The notes under the pieces: model-generated | Told to the model about the DNA's origin: nothing | Databases searched by the model: none | Seen by the model: only the letters and a program-made list of their open reading frames with translations | Shown: positions 44,958 to 50,439 of the stretch, piece by piece | Layout: the number at the start of each line of letters is the position of its first letter | How positions within the stretch are numbered: position 1 is the first letter of the stretch | Made by a program: the position numbers and the translations under genes | NCBI GenBank assembly: GCA_011620345.1 | Contig: WOZJ01000014.1 | Location: 1 to 50,439, forward strand | Reading direction: 5' to 3' | Source of the DNA: Nitrospirota bacterium | Lineage (GTDB): Bacteria > UBA2233 | DNA: 50,439 nucleotides

Positions 44958-45830
44958 TTGAGTTTGACAAACCCCATAAAGTGCCGCACAAAAGCGCTTA
45001 TTGAGCTTAAGGAGGCGTTTTGGAAGCAGCTTCCGTCCTCGGTTTGGAAGGATCCTGTGATTTTTTTACGCTCGTACGAAGACCCGAAGGATGTCGAATT
45101 GGTGGGGTTCCTCGCCGCTACCCTCGCATTTGGGAGTGTTTCTGTCTTGAAGGGGCGTCTGGAAGCGCTGTTCTTGGCGCTTGGCCCTTCTCCATGGCAA
45201 AGCCTGTGTCATTATGATAGGGAGCGAACGAGGCTTGCCGACGCGCTGTCCGGCTGGAAGTACAGGTTTATCCCGTCCGAGGCGCTCATTCGGCTTCTTG
45301 GGGGCCTAGCCCGCATCCTCCAAGCCCACGGCAGCCTGGAAGCCTTGTTCATGGAGGAATACCTAGGCTCTGGGGAGGTATGGGAGGCGAGCGGGGCCTT
45401 TCTTAAACGCTTGAGGCAGGAGGCAGTCTCTAAGGGGCAGTCCCCTGGGCGCTCAATCTTGTTTCTCTTGCCCCAAGGCAATGCGTCCCCTTTGAAGCGC
45501 TTGAACCTATTCTTGCGTTGGATGGTCCGCAAGGACGGGTTTGATCATGGGCTTTGGAAGGGGATTCCGAAGGATAGATTATTCGCCCCCTTGGACACGC
45601 ACGTGTTTCGCCTCGGGAGACAGCTTGGGCTCATCCAGGCCAAGACGCCAGGCAAAAAAGCCTGCATCCAGCTTACGGAGGCCTTTCTTGAGGCATGTCC
45701 TGAAGATCCGCTGTCCTTCGATATGCCCCTTTCTCATTTTGGAATGATGCGGACGTGCAGTAATCGGTTTGAGCCCGGGGTTTGTCGGGCTTGTCCCTTG
45801 AAGCCTGTCTGCATGCTCGCCCAACCATAA
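44958..45830 (+). CDS. TIGR02757 family protein with C-terminal endonuclease III-like Fe-S motif
   Basis: The 290 residues match TIGR02757/DUF2400: DPVIFLRSYEDPKDVELVGF near 35, LKRLNLFLRWMVRKDGFDHG near 185, PLDTHVFRLGRQLGLI near 215, and CPEDPLSFDMPLSHFG near 250. The family has no agreed function, though its helical core recalls HhH-GPD DNA glycosylases. The C terminus carries Cys267, Cys276, Cys279 and Cys285 (C-x8-C-x2-C-x5-C), close to the [4Fe-4S] loop of endonuclease III (C-x6-C-x2-C-x5-C). No ATG is near; TTG 44958, with GGGGGA 7 nt upstream, is preferred over GTG 44943. Confidence 0.78.
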   Translation: MSLTNPIKCRTKALIELKEAFWKQLPSSVWKDPVIFLRSYEDPKDVELVGFLAATLAFGSVSVLKGRLEALFLALGPSPWQSLCHYDRERTRLADALSGWKYRFIPSEALIRLLGGLARILQAHGSLEALFMEEYLGSGEVWEASGAFLKRLRQEAVSKGQSPGRSILFLLPQGNASPLKRLNLFLRWMVRKDGFDHGLWKGIPKDRLFAPLDTHVFRLGRQLGLIQAKTPGKKACIQLTEAFLEACPEDPLSFDMPLSHFGMMRTCSNRFEPGVCRACPLKPVCMLAQP

Positions 45831-45850
45831 CCGCCGGAGGGTTAAAGACT

Positions 45851-47107
45851 ATGGGTACCTCTCAGCCATACTCCATTGACCAGATTTTTGAGGAGGTCGA
45901 CCGAAGAAAGCATGCCATCGGCCAGACGCTTTGCGACCTGATCGGGTTCGACACCTCAAACCCTCCAGGGCGCAATTATCCAGAGCTCTGCGCCTATATC
46001 CGCTCTTTCCTCGCTCCGCTGGGCTGGAGCTTTGAAGAAATCCTTGTTGAACAATCGAAGCTTGAGGGGCTTCCATTCTTGCTCGAAGGCGATCGTGTCA
46101 ACCTTGTTGCGAAGGGTCCGTTCAAAAGGCCTCCGGTAAGCCTTTACGCACACTTGGACGTTGTCCCTGCCCAAGCCCAAGAGGGATGGAGCTCCCCTCC
46201 GTTTCGCGGCGTGATCGTGGACGATTGCGTATTCGGCCGCGGGGCCGTCGATATGAAGGGTGCGATGGCCTGCGTGCTTTTTGTGGCGCACCTTTTGGGC
46301 AAACTTGGGATCGAGCCTAGGTATAATCCGGTCGGCCTGTTCTGCACGGACGAAGAGATCGGCGGGTATCCAGGGGTTTACGAGGTTGCTCTCCAAGGAA
46401 AGATCCAAGGCCCGCTTCTTTGGCTCGAGGGGGGAGGGCAATGGCCTGTCTTGTTGACCTCGCTTTTGGGCTCGATGGAAGTCCATCTGACATTCCTTGG
46501 CAAAGGTGCGCATGTGGCGCTTCCTTTCTTGGGGGACAATGCGCTCGAAAAGGCAATTCCGGCGCTTGCAAGCCTGTTGGAATACAAACGTTCCCTTTCT
46601 TCGAGGCTTACCGATGAACCGCTGCTATTTTTTCCGGACAAGAGAATGGGCTCAACGATGAACATCACAATGATCCAATCTGGCCTAAAGGCGAACATCA
46701 TCCCCGATACCTGCAGCGTGGTTATCGACAGGCGCTTTACCCAGGAGGAGAGTTTTGAGGGAATAAGGGAGGAGATGGAATCGCTCCTTGCCGGGTTCGA
46801 GAATGTCCGCCTCGAGGCCCATCATTTCTACGACCCTGTCCAAGTTGCATGGGATACGCCATGGCACCAGAAAAAAATCGATGCGCTGTCCAAAATTTAC
46901 GGGTTAAGCTCGACGATGTTTAAGAAAGGGGGAATGGGGGGCGCCTCCGATATGAGCTACATTCAGAAGGCCTGCCCGGATGTGCCGATCGTAGGGATGG
47001 GGGTTATGAGTCCAAGGTCAAAAGGCGCGCATGCCGCCGACGAGGCCGTCCATTTGGACGATCTGGCAGGTCTTGCCAAGGAGATTCTCTACATGCTGCT
47101 TGTATAG
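45851..47107 (+). CDS. M20 family metallopeptidase / ArgE-DapE-type deacylase
   Basis: Dizinc amidohydrolase of 418 residues. Metal and catalytic residues are visible: SLYAHLDVVPA near 95, GRGAVDMKGAMA near 128, TDEEIGGYPG near 170 with the catalytic and metal Glu pair, and the C-terminal SKGAHAADEAVHLDDL with the last metal His. The insertion domain (about 200-310) is the usual dimerisation lid. The family includes acetylornithine deacetylase, succinyl-diaminopimelate desuccinylase and carboxypeptidases; the substrate cannot be assigned. ATG 45851 has GGAGGG 9 nt upstream; a longer frame from 45782 runs through the previous gene. It is followed by acylphosphatase 9 nt later. Confidence 0.85.
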   Translation: MGTSQPYSIDQIFEEVDRRKHAIGQTLCDLIGFDTSNPPGRNYPELCAYIRSFLAPLGWSFEEILVEQSKLEGLPFLLEGDRVNLVAKGPFKRPPVSLYAHLDVVPAQAQEGWSSPPFRGVIVDDCVFGRGAVDMKGAMACVLFVAHLLGKLGIEPRYNPVGLFCTDEEIGGYPGVYEVALQGKIQGPLLWLEGGGQWPVLLTSLLGSMEVHLTFLGKGAHVALPFLGDNALEKAIPALASLLEYKRSLSSRLTDEPLLFFPDKRMGSTMNITMIQSGLKANIIPDTCSVVIDRRFTQEESFEGIREEMESLLAGFENVRLEAHHFYDPVQVAWDTPWHQKKIDALSKIYGLSSTMFKKGGMGGASDMSYIQKACPDVPIVGMGVMSPRSKGAHAADEAVHLDDLAGLAKEILYMLLV

Positions 47108-47116
47108 GAGAAGGCG

Positions 47117-47401
47117 ATGTCTGGAGCCGTTTGTAGGGTCAGGGTTGCTGTCGAAGGGCGAGTTCATGGGGTGAACTTTCGCGCGTTTACGAGCGAGCAT
47201 GCAAGAAGTCTGGGCCTGAAAGGCTACGTAAAAAACCTTCCCGATGGAAGCGTGGAGGCCGTGATCGAGGGCGATCCAGAAGGGGTTGAGCGCCTCGTTG
47301 AGGCCCTTAAGGAAGGCCCGCCGGCCGCATACGTAACAGGGCTTCGCGTGGAGGAGGAAAAACCAACCGGAGAGTTCGTGGACTTTGAAATCCGCCGCTA
47401 A
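47117..47401 (+). CDS. acyP: Acylphosphatase
   Basis: Small enzyme of 94 residues hydrolysing carboxyl phosphates such as acetyl phosphate or 1,3-bisphosphoglycerate. The active-site strand-loop reads VEGRVHGVNFRAFT, with the catalytic Arg in NFR, and the catalytic Asn lies in GYVKNLPDGSVEAVIEG. The usual Gln of GRVQGV is His here. AGGAGA precedes the ATG. A tRNA gene on the opposite strand begins 13 nt beyond its stop. Confidence 0.93.
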   Translation: MSGAVCRVRVAVEGRVHGVNFRAFTSEHARSLGLKGYVKNLPDGSVEAVIEGDPEGVERLVEALKEGPPAAYVTGLRVEEEKPTGEFVDFEIRR

Positions 47402-47414
47402 GCGTTGAAGAGGG

Positions 47415-47491
47415 TGGTGCGCCCAAGAGGATTCGAACCTCTGACCTTTGGATTCGTAGTCCAACGCTCTATCCAGCTGAGCTATGGGCGC
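47415..47491 (-). tRNA. tRNA-Arg (anticodon ACG)
   Basis: Read on the minus strand, the gene folds as a full cloverleaf. The acceptor stem GCGCCCA/TGGGCGC is closed by discriminator A, the D arm is AGCTCAGCTGGATAGAGC, the anticodon stem TTGGA/TCCAA carries the loop CTACGAA with anticodon ACG (probably edited to ICG), and the T arm is CAGAGGTTCGAATCCTCTT. The 3' CCA is encoded (47415-47417). It lies between acyP and the OPT transporter, opposite to both. Confidence 0.97.
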
Positions 47492-47499
47492 AAAAAATC

Positions 47500-47529
47500 A
47501 TCATAACGTGGAGAGAGCCATGCGGTCAA
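47500..47529 (-). promoter_or_regulatory. Promoter of tRNA-Arg overlapping OPT start codon
   Basis: On the minus strand TTGACC (47524-47529) and TATGAT (47500-47505), 18 nt apart, lie just upstream of the tRNA 5' end at 47491. The element spans the ribosome binding site and first codons of the plus-strand OPT gene. Confidence 0.65.
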
Positions 47530-49361
47530 CGCTTCCAGAGAAAGAAATGACGCTTCGGGCCGTTGTAATCGGCGTACTGGTGGGGCTCGTGTTCGGCGCG
47601 GCCAACGCCTACGTGGGGCTTCGAGTGGGGATGACCGTCTCGGCCTCGATTCCGGCCGCCATCGTGGGGATGGCCGTGTTGCGGGCGCTGAAAAGCGCCA
47701 ATATCCTCGAGGGCAACATCATCCAAACGATTGGCTCCTCGGGAGAGGCGCTTGCAGCAGGAGTAATCTTCACGTTTCCCGCGCTCTATATATGGGGGAT
47801 TGAGCCCGGCACCCTTCGGATCATGACGATTGCCATGCTCGCCGGGACGCTCGGGGTTTTGTTGATGATCCCCTTGAGGGATTACCTTGTTCGGGTCGAA
47901 GACAAAACGCTGCCCTACCCGGAAGGTAGGGCCTGCGCCAAGGTGCTGGAGGCAAGCGTAGGCGACCCAGCCCGCGCTACTCCCGTTTTCCTTGGCTTCC
48001 TTGTAGGCTTGGCCTACCAAGCGTGTGTCAACTCTAGGGCGCTGGGGCTTTGGCCTTCGAGCATAACGTTCGGGCTGCCCTTCTTGCCTAAGGCCCAGGT
48101 TGCAGCGGATTTGGCGCCGGAACTGCTGGCGGTGGGGTTTTTGGTCGGGCCTGTCGTGGCCAACGCGATGGTTTCTGGCGGAGCTGTGGGCTGGCTCGTG
48201 ATCATCCCGTTGATCGCCTTCTTTGGGGCAGGGGCCGCTGCTCCCATCTTTCCAGAGGATGCGCTGCCTATCTCGGGGATGAGCCCCGATTTGCTTTGGG
48301 ATCGCTACATCCGGTATATCGGCGCGGGAACGGTAACCTTGGGCGGGATCCTTGCGATGCTCGAGGCGGCTCCTTCGCTTGCAAGAAGCCTCAAGGACAG
48401 CGTTCATGGGTTGTTTACCCAGGCCGAGTCGAAAGGGGACCTGCCGATTGTCGTGGTCCTTTTGGGCATTTTGGGTATTGGGGTGACTTTTGCCCTGCTT
48501 CCAAAGTCTTTTGTGCCCTTGGGGTGGCTTGGCGCTGGTTTGACACTCGCGTTCGCGTTCTTGTTCGTCGCCGTGAGCGCAAGGATCGTAGGAATAGTTG
48601 GCTCGAGCAACAACCCCGTTTCTGGGATGACGATTGCCACGCTCATTGGAGTCACGTCGATTTTGGTTCACATCCAAGTGGATTTCAACACGCTGCGCGT
48701 CCAGGCGTTGCTCATCGGGGCGATTGTTTGCATCGCCGCCGCGATCGCCGCGGATACATCCCAAGACTTAAAAACCGGCTACCTCGTTCGGGCTACGCCC
48801 TATAGGCAGCAGATCGGCCAGATCATCGGCGTTCTCTCCTCTGCACTTGTCGTGGCATGGGTTCTTTATCTTTTGCAGACCACTTACGGGATCGGTTCGA
48901 AGGACCTTCCCGCACCCCAAGCGCAACTTATGGCCGTCGTCATTCAAGGCATTGCGGGCGGAAAGCTCCCATGGTCGTTGCTAGGCATCGGGGCCGTGCT
49001 TGCCGTTATCGTTCGTATGCTTGGAGTGAACGTCATGGCGTTCGCGATAGGGATTTATCTTCCCTTTAGCCTATCCGTCCCGATCTTTGCGGGCGGGGCG
49101 ATCCTTTGGCTGCTCAAAGGGCTTGGGGTCCCTGAAGCTTCCGTTGAAAAGGGGACGCTTTTCAGCTCCGGGCTGATCGCGGGCTCCGCCCTGTTGGGCG
49201 TGTTTATCGCACTCCTTATTTTCCTGGGACAGTTCTTTCCCCCGCTCGACTCGTTTATGGGCTTTCTTGCCAAGACCTCGGAGCTTGGTGGGCAGGGCGT
49301 ATCGTTAGCGGTGTTTTTGGGGCTTGGATGCATGCTTGCCTACATCGCAAGCCGCCGGTAG
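47520..49361 (+). CDS. OPT family oligopeptide transporter
   Basis: Inner-membrane secondary transporter of 613 residues with about 14-16 hydrophobic segments. The first segment carries the OPT-type VFGAANAYVGLRVGMTVSAS pattern (near residues 25-45), followed by NIIQTIGSSGEALAAGVIFT, and GSSNNPVSGMTIATLIG near 360 is characteristic of the prokaryotic OPT branch. The family takes up oligopeptides or metal chelates; the substrate is unknown. ATG 47520 with GGAGAG upstream is preferred; the reading from 47484 would enter the tRNA gene. Confidence 0.9.
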   Translation: MRSTLPEKEMTLRAVVIGVLVGLVFGAANAYVGLRVGMTVSASIPAAIVGMAVLRALKSANILEGNIIQTIGSSGEALAAGVIFTFPALYIWGIEPGTLRIMTIAMLAGTLGVLLMIPLRDYLVRVEDKTLPYPEGRACAKVLEASVGDPARATPVFLGFLVGLAYQACVNSRALGLWPSSITFGLPFLPKAQVAADLAPELLAVGFLVGPVVANAMVSGGAVGWLVIIPLIAFFGAGAAAPIFPEDALPISGMSPDLLWDRYIRYIGAGTVTLGGILAMLEAAPSLARSLKDSVHGLFTQAESKGDLPIVVVLLGILGIGVTFALLPKSFVPLGWLGAGLTLAFAFLFVAVSARIVGIVGSSNNPVSGMTIATLIGVTSILVHIQVDFNTLRVQALLIGAIVCIAAAIAADTSQDLKTGYLVRATPYRQQIGQIIGVLSSALVVAWVLYLLQTTYGIGSKDLPAPQAQLMAVVIQGIAGGKLPWSLLGIGAVLAVIVRMLGVNVMAFAIGIYLPFSLSVPIFAGGAILWLLKGLGVPEASVEKGTLFSSGLIAGSALLGVFIALLIFLGQFFPPLDSFMGFLAKTSELGGQGVSLAVFLGLGCMLAYIASRR

Positions 49362-49617
49362 TTCCTGGTGTCCTCTCGTATGCGCTACAATAGAAAGAAA
49401 ACGCCAGAAAAGGGGGGATATGCGCGGCTTGCCAGAGAGCTTGGCCGGACCTAAGTCTTTTCGCTGGTGTCAGTAGCATACTGCTCTTCTCTCTGTTCGT
49501 CTTGCTAGGGGAAGGCTTGGATGTCTGGAAGCAGCCGGATGGGGTTTGCAGTGCCCTTATGCGTGTCAAAAGACAAAGATGCCTTTCGGGGGACCAATAA
49601 GGCAATAGGGGAAAGCC
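49362..49617. other. Gap with short, possibly frameshifted membrane ORF
   Basis: A 19-codon frame, ATG 49420 to TAG 49476, has GGGGGG just upstream. The +1 frame across the same DNA stays open to TAA 49600 and encodes a hydrophobic segment (LFAGVSSILLFSLFVLLGEG) and a basic tail, without a start codon of its own. One missing or extra base near 49451-49465 would join them. Nothing else was recognised here. Confidence 0.3.
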
Positions 49618-50439
49618 ATGGAAAGCAAGATCGCTAAAGCTCTGGGGCTTCGCTACGAACCCGTAGCGAGCCTTTGGGAGGATGAGCGGCCTGGCGGGGC
49701 GTTAGGGTTTAAGCCGGGGCGCTTTGGGTGTGTGATGAGCCTTTTTGCCGCTGTTGCGCAAACGGGGCGCGTTGCCGCCTTCGACCGTGAGACCTATGGC
49801 TGTTGGGGAGGTGGCGTGGGCCTAGGGTTTGGCAACGCCTACCGAGCGTTTCCAGGAGGCGAGGAGTGCTTTTCCCGGTTTCTTTCTTCTGGCAACGCCA
49901 CATGGGAAACGGGACAAGCTCGGGCCGAGTCACTCAAGGACAGCATGGGTAAGGAGTTTGCCGAGAATTTTTTGAAGGGCGAAGGGTACTTAAGAGGTCC
50001 TGAGCAAGTAAAGGTCTTTATCGAGAGCCTCCCGATCCGTGAGATCCCCGCTCGTTTTTCGGTCTTCGCCCCCTTGAAGGCCTTGGATGGGGTGAGCACC
50101 CAAACAAAGGTCGTGACGTTCCTGGCAAACCCGGATCAGCTCGCCGCGTTGGTTGTTTTGGCCCATAGGGCCAAGGAAACACCGGGTGAGGCAGTTGCCG
50201 CTCCCTGGGCCGCAGGCTGCCAGTCTATCGGTATTTTGAGTTACTACGAGGCCGAGCGTGAAAACCCCCGCGCGATCCTCGGACTCATGGACATTTCGGC
50301 CAGACGCCATGTCCGTAAGCTTGGTGCAGACATTTTATCGCTTAGTGTCCCCTTTTCGATGTTCCTAGCCATGGAGGATGCACTCGAGGGAAGCTTTGTC
50401 GAAAGGAGTACATGGAAATCGCTCCTTTCAGAGAAGGAA
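49618..50439 (+). CDS. DUF169 domain protein (3' end beyond window)
   Basis: The reading frame runs 274 codons from ATG 49618 (AGGGGAA upstream) to the window edge without a stop, so the gene is truncated by the window. It matches DUF169: PVASLWEDERPGG near the N terminus, GCVMSLFAAVAQTGRVAAFD near residue 38, the Gly-rich GCWGGGVGLGFGN near 62, VVTFLANPDQLAALVVLA near 160, the GCQSIG cysteine near 200, and LGLMDISARRHV near 220. The family is widespread in anaerobes and has no established function. Conserved Cys and Gly residues hint at a ligand- or cofactor-binding site, which is inference. Confidence 0.82.
   Translation, partial: MESKIAKALGLRYEPVASLWEDERPGGALGFKPGRFGCVMSLFAAVAQTGRVAAFDRETYGCWGGGVGLGFGNAYRAFPGGEECFSRFLSSGNATWETGQARAESLKDSMGKEFAENFLKGEGYLRGPEQVKVFIESLPIREIPARFSVFAPLKALDGVSTQTKVVTFLANPDQLAALVVLAHRAKETPGEAVAAPWAAGCQSIGILSYYEAERENPRAILGLMDISARRHVRKLGADILSLSVPFSMFLAMEDALEGSFVERSTWKSLLSEKE

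Noticed and set aside
47526-48764. A 412-codon open frame on the minus strand
   Set aside because: It lies wholly antisense to the OPT transporter; its product is Arg/Gly/His-rich with no family motif or membrane pattern, as expected from the complement of a GC-rich membrane-protein gene.

Overview
The window reads as a stretch of bacterial core chromosome, densely packed and moderately GC-rich. No insertion sequence, prophage, CRISPR array, plasmid gene or defence island was seen. The gene orders suggest a Desulfobacterota (former Deltaproteobacteria) relative, with some resemblance to Desulfovibrionales. The orders that suggest this are pheA-tyrA-aroA-cmk-rpsA, ilvBNC-psd-pssA-leuACD-(ydjM)-leuB-asd-truA, and a split ATP synthase cluster with b' and b subunits but no a or c genes. 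The outer-membrane porins, RlpA and the lipid-anchored multiheme protein show a diderm cell. This placement is inference from recalled gene orders; no database search was made.

Layout. (1) 176-9034 (+): pgi, miaA, accA, pheA, tyrA, aroA, cmk, rpsA, largely translationally coupled and closed by a strong terminator. (2) 9382-10689 (+): HIT protein, LapA-like membrane protein, RlpA-like lipoprotein. (3) 11032-13677 (-): two tandem FadL/OMPP1-type porins with their own promoter. (4) 13985-30415 (+): a long run of uppS, cdsA, dxr, rseP, tsaB-like, ilvB, ilvN, ilvC, psd, pssA, leuA, leuC, leuD, ydjM-like, leuB, asd, truA. It mixes isoprenoid/undecaprenyl and phospholipid synthesis with branched-chain amino acid and aspartate-family synthesis. 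(5) amrS (-), overlapping the 3' end of truA. (6) 31522-42028 (+): a UshA-like/tetraheme lipoprotein, atpF', atpF, atpH, atpA, atpG, atpD, atpC, glmU, glmS, closed by a terminator. (7) 42097-44757 (-): HD/OB exonuclease, CCA-family nucleotidyltransferase, an unexplained 360-nt leader or small RNA region, and an RRM protein; all relate to RNA. (8) 44958 to the end (+): TIGR02757 protein, M20 deacylase, acylphosphatase, an opposite-strand tRNA-Arg, an OPT transporter and a truncated DUF169 gene.

The observation I rank highest is the GlmU homologue. Its acetyltransferase half is intact, but its uridylyltransferase half has lost the nucleotide-binding loop and the residues that bind metal and UTP. 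Others worth checking are a perfect 15-bp hairpin inside dxr, an unexplained transcribed region with a perfect -35 box between cca and the RRM gene, and the UshA-like/tetraheme fusion. There is also an endonuclease III-like iron-sulfur Cys signature in the TIGR02757 protein, altered catalytic motifs in the CCA-family enzyme, and a tRNA promoter lying on top of the start codon of the OPT gene.
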